Source: Corylus avellana
Lineage: Eukaryota > Streptophyta > Magnoliopsida > Fagales > Betulaceae
Length of the DNA: 64,000 nucleotides
NCBI RefSeq assembly: GCF_901000735.1
Contig: NC_081547.1
Location: 27,267,382-27,331,381, forward strand
Reading direction: 5' to 3'
Below are positions 36,063-47,870 of this stretch, one piece after another (the first letter of the stretch is position 1; the number at the start of each line of letters is the position of its first letter). Position numbers and translations under genes: made by a program. Under the pieces are notes generated by a model. That model ran no database searches. It was not told the DNA's origin and worked only from the letters and a program-made list of their open reading frames with translations.

Positions 36063-38123
36063 TATATATCGACGTTTGGAAGATAACGGCAATATTGGAG
36101 TAGATGATGAACGAAGACTCTTGAGTCATGTGACATTTGTTTTGGTGTTATAAAAAATTCATTCATCGAACCAAGAAGGAAGACTCTGCAGAGTCAAGTC
36201 GTCAACTGCATTGAATGATTCAAGATGGCCCTGAGCGAATTGTCGGTCGGCGGTTGCTAGTGAATACATTAATGCATGAGAAAAGTCGTAAACTCCAGCT
36301 CCACAGACGTCCACCTCAACTGATCATCACAAAGTCTCATCCACAATTTCCACATGATACAAAATTTCACTTCCTCTCCTCCACAAACTCCCATGCGACT
36401 TGGGACCCGTCATACGCGGTATTGTATATAATAGCTAACCAAACCATGGTTAATATAATGCAATGCTTTTGGAGACATGATCAAGGAGAGGGTGGAGAAG
36501 TTGTGAGGAAGAAAGCTAGGGCAAAGCAAAAAGAATCTGCGAGAAAGTTTGTTTATGATGCATATTTTATTAATTATTATTTTAGAATTTTCCAATTTAA
36601 TGAATTTCTTATGATATTAGATGCCGTAAACAGATCCATGATTTTTCACAGCCAATGGAAATAACTTCCTATAAAAAATAGGAAGAAAATGAATACTACT
36701 TCTTGGGTTGGGTAATGGATCAGCCAAAATGCCAATAAAGACCCCCAAAACAAAGAGTTAATTCTGCAGGCCCATGAATAAAAGGCCCAAATCTAATATC
36801 TATGCAAGCCCAGGGGAAAAAAGTAGAAGTCCAGTCATCTAAAGGTGAAGCCCAAGTTCCAAGAGAATGCGGCCGAGCTTAAAGCGCCAAGCCGCGTGCT
36901 AAGTAAATGTAGCCGAGCTAAGAGTGCCAAACCATGTTCTGTATGAAATGGCCAAGGCTGGCTTCGACAGGATCCACGATCCCACGATTTGCCACAATCC
37001 ATGATCCCACTATCCACAATTTCAACATTAATTATTTGCATTGGACTCTTCGGGAATGTAGGGGCCGAGAATACAAGGCCATACTCGACTATAACCGCTA
37101 CTTAATGCCCATAAAGAAAAGTTCCTATCAGGCATGTGGTTAATTATTCTCAAAAGAATTCATTAATTTGTTTTCCCTGTGAAAAATATTGACTGACTTA
37201 AACATTTGAGCTATTTCTTGCTGGCACACTCGACAAGCTCTTATCATACTTTCTCGAAAATTGTTTTAACAGTACTAAACGTCTGCATGCATATATTTAT
37301 TCAACCTACGAAATTATCTCAACTATAATCTGTCTGTTGCAAATATACTCCGATCCTAGCAACAACGTACTTGGCTTCCCGCAATAAGCAAATAGTGGAC
37401 CAATCATACACTATTTAGTATTAAAAATAGGTCTTGGGCTTAACTCAACCCAAAAGCTAGTTCAAGAGCTGAGGTTTCCCTTTACCTTTATCAATGGCTC
37501 ATGGGACTTCCAACACGCCCCATCACGTGTGGCGGGAGGACATCCAAGCCAACACATGCGACAATAGGTGACGGTGGGCCACAACTAATTAATTGGGTTA
37601 GGCTCTGATACCATATTAAAAATAGGTCTTGGGCTAACTCAATCCAAAAGCTAGTTCAAGAGTTGAGGTTTCCCTTTACCCTTATAAATGGCTCATGGGA
37701 CTTCCAACATTTAGTTAGTTAAAATTGAACAGTTGAAATCTGGTTGAGAATTCAAATTCATTCATTTGTTGATAATATTCACAATCTCAATGAGTTTTCA
37801 ATTTTCATGCATGCTAGAATGCCTTGACATTCGTTCCTCTAAATACACACTTAATTAACATGTGAAAGCATTTTTATAGGATCTCCAATTCTTTCTTTCA
37901 TTGAATCAAGAGTGATAAAGATCTTTATTGTAACCACTTTTTTCCCTATTCAATTAAAAAAAATAAAAGTGCTCAACATATTTTATGCCTATTAGACAAA
38001 GCAGTACACCAAGAACAACTGCGAAGAAATAATAATATATGTAAAGTGTAAATCTCTCCTCAATTAAACACACACACAGATACAAACACATAACTCAAAC
38101 TTTCCATCCCGTCGTAAAATAAA
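36063..38123. other. 5' flank of Hsp70-1 and 3' flank of Hsp70-2
   Basis: 36290-36480 carries a block shared with the upstream regions of other copies (GTCCACCTCAACT; then AACCAAACC[A/G]TGGTTAATAT at about 36437, 41757, 56737 and 60724). 37315-38123 is the Hsp70-2 3' flank, colinear with 42450-42620 apart from a TRIM. No other gene is seen. Confidence 0.6.
37419..37709 (-). mobile_element. TRIM retrotransposon (97/96-bp LTRs)
   Basis: Direct repeats at 37419-37515 and 37614-37709 both start TATTAAAAATAGGTCTTGGG and end CTTCCAACA. Immediately before the second repeat stands GGCTCTGATACCA, the complement of the tRNA-iMet primer-binding site, so the element is on the minus strand. The flanks are TTTAG at 37414-37418 and 37710-37714. 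The homologous stretch near 42485-42515 lacks the element (ACACTATTTACTGGTATTTAG). Total 291 bp, non-coding, and a different family from 7336-7666. Confidence 0.87.
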
Positions 38124-40695
38124 TCATGTTGAAGTGAACGCTTCAATAACACCAGTAACCGCAGAAACTGGATCCAAATTGAGGGCTGAAACAATGAGGT
38201 TGATACTCGTTTTAGCCGCTATCAAGCAAATCTTCTTTCCTCTTGAGCTCCCTTTCCTTTGTTGTCTTACGTCTTCCTCTGGAACCATGTTACTAATTGA
38301 ATCAACCAAATCATTTTGTCCATTCTCAACCATATTCTCGAACATATTCTGCAAAACCGTGCTACTTGTATTAACCACATCATTTTGTCCATTCTCAATC
38401 ATATTCTGCAACACCGTGTTACTTATTGTATCAACCCAATCATTTTGTCCATTCTCAAGAATCAAGTCCTTCACACATGCCACATGATAGCAATATTCGC
38501 CACAAGTCGATTCATAGGACCACCCACTGAACCCCTTTGATATTTCCATACTTCCACATTTTAGACACTCTGTTGAGATGTTTTCACTCAGGTGTAATGT
38601 CACTCCATCACCAATTAAGGTAGGTGGAAGATTTGTACAAGACGGGTCTTGTTGGGCCTGTGCTTCCTTGTTGAACCATTGTTGTCTATATATCTTTTCA
38701 ATGGTGGGCTTGCAGATTAACTCCAGTCCACTCAACTTCTTCTCAAACTCATCTATCTCCGCAAGTTGGATGCCATCTAACCAATGAATCACCTCGTTAA
38801 TAGCAGCACCAATTGTCTTCTTACTAGCAGCGTGAAGCTTGCCACCAATCTCCTTATCATTGAGCATGTTCCTCATTTTGTAAGCATACTTCTCCAAAGC
38901 CTCCTTAGCCCTAACCTTCTTCCTGTGCTCTTCGTCTTCAACCTTGTATTTCTCTGCATCTTGAACTATCCTTTCAATCTCTTCCTTGGACAGCCTCGTC
39001 TTGTCATTGTTGATGGTGATCTTGCAACTTATGCCGGTGGTCTGCTCCACCGCAGAAACATTCAAAATACCATTGGCATCTATCTCAAAGCATACTCTAA
39101 CATTAGTGACACCCTTAGGTGCTGGAGGAATGGAGGAAAGCATAAATTCTCCCAACTTATTATTATCGACGGTTCTTGCTCTCTCACCCTCAAAAACAGG
39201 AAACAAAATACAAGTTTGGTTGTCAAACCTGGTGGTATAGTGTCGCTCCATCTTGGTGGGAATGGCAGTATTTCTTGGAATCACAACGGACATCTCACTT
39301 TCACCGACCTCCACCCCAAGGGACAGAGGGGTGACATCCAAGACTACAATGTTTTCAACTTTCTCATTACCCACACCTGCCAAGATTGAAGCTTGAATAG
39401 CGGCTCCATAAGCCACAGCTTCATCTGGGTTGATGCTCTTATTAAGCTGCTTTCCACCAAAGAATTCCTGCAGTAGCTGTTGCACTTTAGGAATTCTGGA
39501 AGAACCACCACTAAGAACGATATCATGGACTTCTCCTTTATCCATTTTAGCATCAGTCAAACATTTCTCCACAAGCTCAATAGACTTGTTGAACAAGTCC
39601 ATATTAAGTTCATCAAATCTGGCACGAGTAATACTTAAGTCGAAATCAATACCCTTACACAAACCATCAACTTCGATGCTAGTCTCGGTTGTAGAAGAAA
39701 GAATCCTCTTCGCTCTTTCACAAGCAGTTCTCAACCTCCTTACAGCTCTGGCAATATTTCCACTAATGTCCTCCTTGTATTTCCTCTTAAATATTTCAAT
39801 GCAATGCTCTAATATTCTGTTGTCGAAGTCCTCACCTCCGAGGTGAGTGTCTCCAGCAACAGCCTTCACTTCAAAAGTACCTTTGTCAATTGTAAGTAGT
39901 GAGAGATCTGCAGTACCACCACCCAAATCAAAGATCAAGACATTTTTCTTGCCAACGTCCATCTTGTGAAGACCGTAAGCAATGGCTGCAGCAGTTGGTT
40001 CATTGATTATTCGCATGACATTGAGTCCTGCAATGCATCCGGCATCCTTTGTAGCCTTACGTTGTGAGTCACTGAAGTTTGCTGGTACAGTGATTACAGC
40101 ATTCTTCACACTTGTGCCTAGGTTGGCCTCAGCAATCTCACGCATCTTATTAAGGACCATAGATGAGATTTCCTCGGCAGAAAAATGTTTTTCTTCATTT
40201 TTATAAGTGACCACAATCATAGGCTTGTCTTCTGGGCCTTCAATGACCTTGAATGGCCAAAGCTTGATATCTTTTTGAACTATAGAATCACTAAATCTCC
40301 TACCAATCAGCCGCTTTGCATCTGTAAAATAATAAGAAAGCAAAAACGATTTGATAAGACTAAAGCAGAAGAAGCAACAAATCTCAATAGTTATGAGCTT
40401 TTAAATTGGCATGACTTTTTTATTTTTAACAAATTAAGTGCTTCCCCACCCTTCCCCCCCAAAAAGAAGCTGGGAGATTACCAAAGACAGAGTTAGTTGG
40501 GTTCCTGGCAACCTGGTTCTTGGCTGCTTCACCGACCAAACGCACTTCTTCAGTGAAGGCCACATAAGACGGCGTCGTCCTGTTTCCCTGATCATTTACT
40601 ATGATCTCTACTCGATCATCCTTCCACACCGCTACGCACGAGTACGTCGTCCCTAGATCAATCCCTATCACTGGGCACTCTCCTCCGCCGGCCAT
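38124..40695 (-). CDS. Hsp70 chaperone fused to a DC1-like zinc-binding tail (Hsp70-2)
   Basis: Exon 1 is 40695-40482 and exon 2 is 40321-38124, with a 160-bp GT-AG intron inside the DAKRLIG Asp codon. The product is 803 aa; ordinary cytosolic Hsp70 is about 650. Residues 1-385 are the nucleotide-binding domain ([44 protein letters not shown]). The linker is [13 protein letters not shown], and the substrate-binding domain and lid run to about 612. From there, with no intron or break, come a DC1-like segment at about 642-690 ([33 protein letters not shown]-x2-C...C-x3-C-x-H-x2-C), three tandem repeats at about 692-749 (ENGQND...VLQNM), [17 protein letters not shown], and a hydrophobic tail at 766-803. 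There is no EEVD. The relay motif is VPANFSD instead of VPAYFND; NEPTAA is normal. DC1 domains are plant Cys/His zinc fingers of protein- or lipid-binding type; what one would do on an Hsp70 is unknown. Confidence 0.85.
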
Positions 40696-42190
40696 TCACG
40701 AAGTCTCGAAGGTAATGGAAATGAAGTAGACGAAGGAAGACTCTGAGTGAACGGCACTGAATGGTCGTGATTCCTGAGCGAATCAGCCGGTAGCTATTTA
40801 TATTATCACTTCATTTAAATTAAAGCAACTGTTGCCTGATGAAGCGCGTGAGAAAAGTAGCTCCACAGGCGTCCACTTCAACTCATCAGGTACACGTCTA
40901 ATCCCCACAAGTCACATGATACAAATTTCAACTCCCTTCATCCACTGGCTTCTACATCGTTCTTTAATTCTTTCCCCCCATGGCCCATGAAAACTCCCGG
41001 GGGACCCCGGGAGGAATCTTTATGTGTGTTCTTTGTTCACATGTACCAAAGCTGATCAAATGCGTGTTGAGAAGACTGCGTCAAAAGATTCTTGTTTCCT
41101 CCTTTGGTACCGTGCTAATTAAGTTCATGCAGATAACAGGTTGCGTAATTAATAAGTTTATTAATTTGGAGTTTTAACTCATTGTACTCAAGTTCTTGCA
41201 TTTTACGATTAGTTTTGAAATATTATTATTGTTCAATTAATGAACTTGAGCTTTAATGATGTATTAATGCAAGAAATCATCTTTTGTAAGAATTTGTAGG
41301 TTGATTTTAATAAATAAAATAAATCATCTTGTAAATTTGTAATTGTGAAGCTTGAAAGGAAAAAAAAAAAAAACTGTTATCTATATATGTGCAGATGTCA
41401 TTTGATAGAAGATATTTTGGCCTTTTGTTCTTTCGGTCTTTCGTGCCTGATACATTGTTATTTTGTGGTAGCTAGATGGCATATCCTCCAATTGTCCGTT
41501 AATCAACAAAACGTGAAGAAAAATACAAAAGAAAGAAGGAGAAGGGAGGATGATCAGCTGCCAACTTGGGAGAAAAGTCTTGCGTAAGAAATTTTCCACA
41601 GTTGTTTCGATTCGATCCCCACAAACTCCCCGGAGGAATTTTATTTGTCTTGTTGTACGGAAGTTCCAACGAGGTATTCAAGTACAACTGATATACGCTA
41701 GCTGATGGAGTCTCGACTTGGGACCAGTGATACACGGCATTGAATAAGTAATAGCTAACCAAACCATGGTTAAATATGACACTAGACAGAATTAAGATTG
41801 TTAGCAGCATAAACTAATAAATTAAATATTGAAAAAGAATTCACGAACAGAAAAAATTACAAATAGAAAAAAGAAATACATTAATTACCCTAAATAAACA
41901 AATATAAAAATAATTTTGAAAACCTAAATTTAATTGATAGTTTAAACTGAATTGAAAAATAACAAAGACTAGTTACCTTTTATATAAGCTAGACACCTCC
42001 TAATTTACAAGGAAAATGAAAACTAAACCTAATTGAAAAAGAATGACATAATTCTAATAAAAAAAGGAAAACATAATCCTAATAGAAAAATGGAAACACA
42101 TTCGTAATGGAAAAAAGAAAACTCAATCTTTATTAAAAGGAAAATTAAAACACACATAATTAAAATAATAGTTTTATCAATATCCTCCTC

Positions 42191-42223
<33 letters not shown>

Positions 42224-43469
42224 AAAAAAAAAAGGTCTTCCTATAAAACACATATATGAAGAAAATGAATAGTACTAAACGTGTCAAAATATGACACGTT
42301 ACTAAATTTTCAGTAGTTACGACTAATTTTTTAACATGCCAAACACATTACCATTGATACCTCACTAATCGTTAGTAACGTGTTAATACCCTTAACTCGT
42401 CACTAATGGTCCGTGCACAAAAAAAATATATTTTTGTAGTGTATTATATATAGTCACTCTTACGCAATATGAAAATAGTGGACCAATCATACACTATTTA
42501 CTGGTATTTAGTTAGTTAAAAACAATCTGGTTGAGAATTCAAATTCATTAATTCGTTGATATTCACAATCTCAATATATATATATATATCTTTCAATTTC
42601 ACACTTTCATCTAACAAATAACATAACATGCATGCCTCCTTCGAATTTTTCTTCATATTTTTGTTTCTTATATAGATCTGTCATTCTATGTGGATTCAGG
42701 GTTTCTGCCTTATGGATTGGGTTCATGGTAGTATTTAAAGAAAGAATAAAAAATATATATATTTGACTAAAGTGGAGAAAGATCGAGGTAAAAAGGTTGA
42801 TCTTTGATTCATTTAAAAAGTGGCTCTCACTACTAGTATTCCTGGACTCAGCAATGTTGAGCAAAAAAGGACAAATAAATCATATATTTTCATCCTTGTT
42901 TGAAAAACGACGTAAACAAATTTTACTAAGGACGTGGTTTAAGTCAGCAAAGATGGCCAAATTGTGTATTCAAGTTTCAACTAACATTACTTGTTAGGTC
43001 ATTTTAGATATAATCATATGATTAATTTTTATCATTCAATTATGTATTATATGGATATATACTTGTATTAATCATAGATATAATTATATATTGTATACCA
43101 ATTAATTATTGTATATTAATATTTTTTTGAGAAATACTTAATAATCAATATACATTGACTATTGTTAATTGTTAATCAATAAATAATAAGTAATATACTA
43201 TATAAGATATTTTTATTAACGCATTATATACACATATATTTATTAATTAATATGTATATATAATAAATATATACGAGTCGCGCTAATTATAAGCGAGCCG
43301 AGTTTTATACGGGTATGGATCATTTAATAATTAAGTTTAGTTTCGTGTCCACGAGCAAATCATTTAACAATCGAGTCGACTACGAGCTAGCCGAGCTCGA
43401 GTGAGCTCACGGGTAGTTTTGTTCTTTTATATTTTTCAAATTATCATTAATTATAATTAATTAATTAAT
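40696..43469. other. 5' flank of Hsp70-2 and degenerate module DNA
   Basis: 40850-41770 holds the upstream block shared with 60370-60950 (AATTGTGAAGCTTGAAA; GATATTTTGGCCTTTTGTTC; GGAAGTTCCAACGAGGTATTC). 42230-42620 matches the Hsp70 3'-flank sequence of 36660-37800 without a gene, so one module is represented only by its flanks. 43020-43280 is AT-rich. 43270-43420 has GAGCCGAG/GCTCGAG repeat wording. No gene is seen. Confidence 0.5.
42275..42441. mobile_element. Short CACTA-derived insertion
   Basis: Ends TTTTTGTAGTG at 42441 and contains CGTGTCAAAATATGACACGTTACTAA-style subterminal motifs (longest quoted part split: CGTGTCAAAATATGACACG). The paralogous Hsp70 flanks run without it (about 36700 and 37390). 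The left end is degenerate (GTACTAAACG), so the size is approximate. Confidence 0.55.
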
Positions 43470-43710
43470 TGCAAATTGGTGACTTGCCATTGTGACACGT
43501 CACCAAATGGTGACGTGCCGGTGTGCCACGTCACCAATTGGTGACGTGTGATTATGTACACATCACTAATTTATATTCATTTCAATTTTTTAGTTTTATT
43601 TTTTCCTTTTTCGAAAATTTTTTAATTGTTTTTAAATTGGTGACATGTTAATATTTAACACGTCACCAAAAAAATAGTGATGTGTGAGAAAGTGACACGT
43701 CACCAATTGG
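43470..43710. mobile_element. CACTA-type subterminal repeat cluster
   Basis: Dense inverted and direct copies of TTGGTGACGTG / CACGTCACCAA. This matches the subterminal style of the 16942-19745 element, but both termini are missing or unclear. Confidence 0.5.
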
Positions 43711-43964
43711 TATGTGTGAAAAAATAAACATTGTAGACACGTTACTAAATCCCGATTTTTTTTGTTGTTGATTTTTTTCCAAATTTTATTTTGTTAGGTT
43801 GGCCACTTGGCGGATTGGGGTTAGGTTCTTTTTTTTTTTCAAATGTTTTCGCAACTGCTTTCACACCATGATTAATATCTTTTTTAGGCCAATACATACC
43901 ATATATGATTAACACAAATCAACTTGCAGGTTAGATACTTGCCCCAATCTAATTACTTAATTAA

Positions 43965-44593
43965 GCTCTATTTGGTTTGCGGAATAGACCATTGGAATAG
44001 ACTAGCTAATCCTAAGTATAACTATGCATTTGTTTGATAACACACTATTTCTAAGAATAGTTTATTTCCATGGGACTACTAATTAATTACATACACACAG
44101 GATTATCTAAGCTATTAAAAAATGAGTGGGTTAGCTAATCCTTAAGGAATGAAATACATTTTTCAAAAATACCAATATAATTTTTTTTTAAAATTTTATA
44201 CTTAAAACAAAATAAAAAATATGAAAAATAAAGTGGGTGGCTTGACCACCCATTGGGGTTGGTCGGCTACCCATAGAAGAGGTTAGAGGTGGTCGGCCAC
44301 CCTTTTTATTTTAGGGTTTTTTTTTTATTTTTTTTTATTTTTTTTTTTAATATGAGTTTGAAAGAAAAATAATAATATGGATCTTCGTAATTTTGATTCA
44401 ATTCCAATATTTGCAGGTGAGTTGTTATCAAACTAAGGAATATGAATAACCTTTTTTTTTTTTCTAATTGAATAAGGAAAAACAGGTTACAGGAAATATG
44501 AATAGCTATTTTATTACGCACTCTTCTATTCTTTTTTTAGTAGTAGCTATTCATTTTCTAATGGACTAGACATTCTACGAGCCAAACGAGGCC
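43965..44593. mobile_element. Tourist/PIF-like or hAT-like MITE (three more partial or full copies follow)
   Basis: The left end GCTCTATTTGGTTTGCGGAA and the right end ACGAGCCAAACGAGGC are imperfect inverted repeats. The flanking TTAA (43961-43964 and 44594-44597) suggests a TTA/TTAA target duplication. The same element sits in the repeated units at 46971-47599 and 48125-48753, and a left part in 45119-45225 and 49279-49385. It is non-coding. The family assignment is tentative. Confidence 0.5.
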
Positions 44594-45225
44594 TTAATAT
44601 TTTAATTTTTTTTAATTAATTAATGTATAGTCGTGGTAATCCAATTCATGTAGCTAGTCCTATTTTGCCTAAAAGTGAACCATCGTTTCCATTTATGTAC
44701 GTAGTGAGGAAAAGTGAACCTGCACGGACCAGTTGATTCCATGGAAGCCAAACGAGACAAGTTACACAATGACAAAATTTCCAGAGCAAAATCTACCCAC
44801 ATGTTGTGAATACTGGTCTTGATGAGAAGTTTGATGAGGGAGAGAGACTCTTGGGGTTCTTGGGTATGTGTGAAAAAATAAACATTGTAGACACGTTACT
44901 AAATCCCGATTTTTTTTGTTGTTGATTTTTTTCCAAATTTTATTTTGTTAGGTTGGCCACTTGGCGGATTGGGGTTAGGTTCTTTTTTTTTTTCAAATGT
45001 TTTCGCAACTGCTTTCACACCATGATTAATATCTTTTTTAGGCCAATACATACCATATATGATTAACACAAATCAACTTGCAGGTTAGATACTTGCCCCA
45101 ATCTAATTACTTAATTAAGCTCTATTTGGTTTGCGGAATAGACCATTGGAATAGACTAGCTAATCCTAAGTATAACTATGCATTTGTTTGATAACACACT
45201 ATTTCTAAGAATAGTTTATTTCCAT

Positions 45226-46021
45226 GGACTTCTCCCTTATCCATCTTAGCATCAGTCAAACATTTCTCCACAAGCTCAATAGCCTTCGTGAACAAGTCCA
45301 TATATATTGAGTTCTGCAAATCTGGCACGAGTAATACTTGAGGAGAAATCAATGCCATTATATAAAGAATCAACTTCAATGGTAGTCTCGGTTGCAGAAG
45401 AAATAGTCCTCTTTGCTCTCTCACAAAAAGTTCTCAACCTCCTCAGAGCTTTGGCATTTCTACTAATATCCTTCTTGTACTGTCTCTTAAATATTTCAAC
45501 GAAATGCTTTAACATTCTGTTGTCAAAGTCCTCACCTCCGAGGTGAGTGTTTCCAGCAACAGCCTTTACTTTAAAAGTACCTTTGTCAATGGTAAGTAAA
45601 GAGACATCTGTAGTACCACCACCCAAATCAAAGATCAATACATTTCTCTTATCAATGGACACCTTGTCAAGACCGTAAGCAATAGCTGCAGCTGTTGGTT
45701 CATTGATTATCCTCATGACATTGAGTCCTGCAATGCTTCCAGCATCCTTTGTGGCCTTACGCTGTGAGTCATTGAAGTTGGCCGGGACAGTTATTACAGC
45801 ATGCTTCACCGTTGTGTCCAGGTAGGCCTCCGCAATTTCACGCATCTTTCTTAGGACCATAGATGAGATTTCCTCTGCAGCAAAATGTTTCTCTTCACCT
45901 TTATAAGTGACCACAATCATAGGCTTGTCGGCAGGACCTTCAATGACCTTGAATGGCCAAAGCTTGATATCGTACTGAACTAAGGAATCACTAAATCTCC
46001 TGCCAATTAATCGTTTTGTAT
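45226..46021 (-). pseudogene. Truncated Hsp70 exon 2 (psi-3a)
   Basis: Starts at the normal acceptor (exon begins at 46021, DTKRLIGRR) and reads on through the nucleotide-binding domain: [45 protein letters not shown]-type region. A 4-base TATA insertion at about 45300 (ELN-IYMDLF) then shifts the frame. The homology stops abruptly at 45226 after AKMDKGEVH, where the 1154-bp repeat begins at a CCATGG microhomology. The rest of the nucleotide-binding domain, the substrate-binding domain and the lid are missing. Upstream (46022-46350) is intron sequence, then a MULE cut by the gap, so exon 1 is not present in this copy. Confidence 0.9.
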
Positions 46022-46350
46022 CTGCAAAATAAATATGAGAAAAAGGAAAAATGATTCAACAAGACTGAAGTAGAAGAACCAACGAATCTCAATTCACTAA
46101 TACTTTGTTATGGTGGCATAAGACAATATTTTGAAAAGGACTCGGCATATTAACTATAACAAATGCAATCTCAATATACCTATAACAAATGTAACCTATA
46201 AATAGACTCGGCACATTAACAGTTCTTCAATATACCTATAACAAATATAAAAAGAAAAAGAAAAAGAAAACACTCTTGGCATATTAAGAAATGGAATGAA
46301 AGACCGGCACAAGATCAATGTAACCTCATAGGTTAAAGTAAAACAACTTA

Positions 46351-46787
46351 GGGGAAACTTCAGTTTGCCTCCTTGAACTTCCAGCTGATTTGGCAAGACC
46401 TACCTCAACTTTCAAATCTCTCATTTTGAACCCCTGAACTTTGATTTGCTCTCATTTTAGACCACTCTATTACTTTACACCATTAAATTTATTTTTATGC
46501 CCAATATACCCTCACTTGAAATTATACTGTTTTGGCCTTAAAACTACAACACCCACCCCAGCCCAAAACGACGCCGTTTTGGGCTAGACAATTTTTTATT
46601 TTTTATTTTTTTAAAATGAAAAAGAAAATGAATTTTTTTTTTAAAAAAAAAAACGGAAGGGTGCTCGAGCCACCCTTTGCCGGACCACCTTGTTTTGGCC
46701 AGCCACCCCCATGCTCGGTATAGGGGTGGAGGAACCACCCCCATGGCCAAGGGGGTGGTCCGGCCACCCCAAAAGGCCAAAAACAAA
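46351..46787. mobile_element. Left part of a MULE, cut by the assembly gap
   Basis: Same sequence as the first 437 bp of the element at 50511-51530, beginning GGGGAAACTTCAGTTTGCC. It is lost into the N run at 46788. Confidence 0.85.
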
Positions 46788-46887
46788 NNNNNNNNNNNNN
46801 NNNNNNNNNNNNNNNNNNNNNNNNNNNNNNNNNNNNNNNNNNNNNNNNNNNNNNNNNNNNNNNNNNNNNNNNNNNNNNNNNNNNNNN
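46788..46887. other. Assembly gap (100 N)
   Basis: Exactly 100 undetermined bases, the usual placeholder for a gap of unknown length. It sits between the two copies of the long duplication. Confidence 0.98.
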
Positions 46888-47870
46888 TTTTAGGCCAATA
46901 CATACCATATATGATTAACACAAATCAACTTGCAGGTTAGATACTTGCCCCAATCTAATTACTTAATTAACCTCTATTTGGTTTGCGGAATAGACCATTG
47001 GAATAGACTAGCTAATCCTAAGTATAACTATGCATTTGTTTGATAACACACTATTTCTAAGAATAGTTTATTTCCATGGGACTACTAATTAATTACATAC
47101 ACACAGGATTATCTAAGCTATTAAAAAATGAGTGGGTTAGCTAATCCTTAAGGAATGAAATACATTTTTCAAAAATACCAATATAATTTTTTTTTAAAAT
47201 TTTATACTTAAAACAAAATAAAAAATATGAAAAATAAAGTGGGTGGCTTGACCACCCATTGGGGTTGGTCGGCTACCCATAGAAGAGGTTAGAGGTGGTC
47301 GGCCACCCTTTTTATTTTAGGGTTTTTTTTTTATTTTTTTTTATTTTTTTTTTTAATATGAGTTTGAAAGAAAAATAATAATATGGATCTTCGTAATTTT
47401 GATTCAATTCCAATATTTGCAGGTGAGTTGTTATCAAACTAAGGAATATGAATAACCTTTTTTTTTTTTCTAATTGAATAAGGAAAAACAGGTTACAGGA
47501 AATATGAATAGCTATTTTATTACGCACTCTTCTATTCTTTTTTTAGTAGTAGCTATTCATTTTCTAATGGACTAGACATTCTACGAGCCAAACGAGGCCT
47601 TAATATTTTAATTTTTTTTAATTAATTAATGTATAGTCGTGGTAATCCAATTCATGTAGCTAGTCCTATTTTGCCTAAAAGTGAACCATCGTTTCCATTT
47701 ATGTACGTAGTGAGGAAAAGTGAACCTGCACGGACCAGTTGATTCCATGGAAGCCAAACGAGACAAGTTACACAATGACAAAATTTCCAGAGCAAAATCT
47801 ACCCACATGTTGTGAATACTGGTCTTGATGAGAAGTTTGATGAGGGAGAGAGACTCTTGGGGTTCTTGGG
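46888..47870. repeat. Partial copy of the 1154-bp unit after the gap
   Basis: Corresponds to 43882-44864 (offset 3006) with one visible base difference. It contains a full copy of the TTAA-flanked MITE and the GTGAACCTGCACGGACCAG flank block that also occurs near 56870. No gene is seen. Confidence 0.85.

Larger units (their letters stand above)
43711..46787. repeat. Left copy of a 4160-bp-offset duplication
   Basis: Appears identical to 47871-50947. Internally it starts with a 1154-bp unit (43711-44864), followed by a partial second unit (44865 to about 45225) that runs into Hsp70 exon 2. The right end is cut by the 100-N gap. A third partial unit resumes after the gap (46888-47870), differing by one base that I noticed (AACC instead of AAGC at about 46970). 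Confidence 0.9.

Noticed and set aside
36215..36664. 149-codon plus-strand frame upstream of Hsp70-1
   Set aside because: Lies in a flank block shared by several Hsp70 modules, where the other copies do not keep the frame open.
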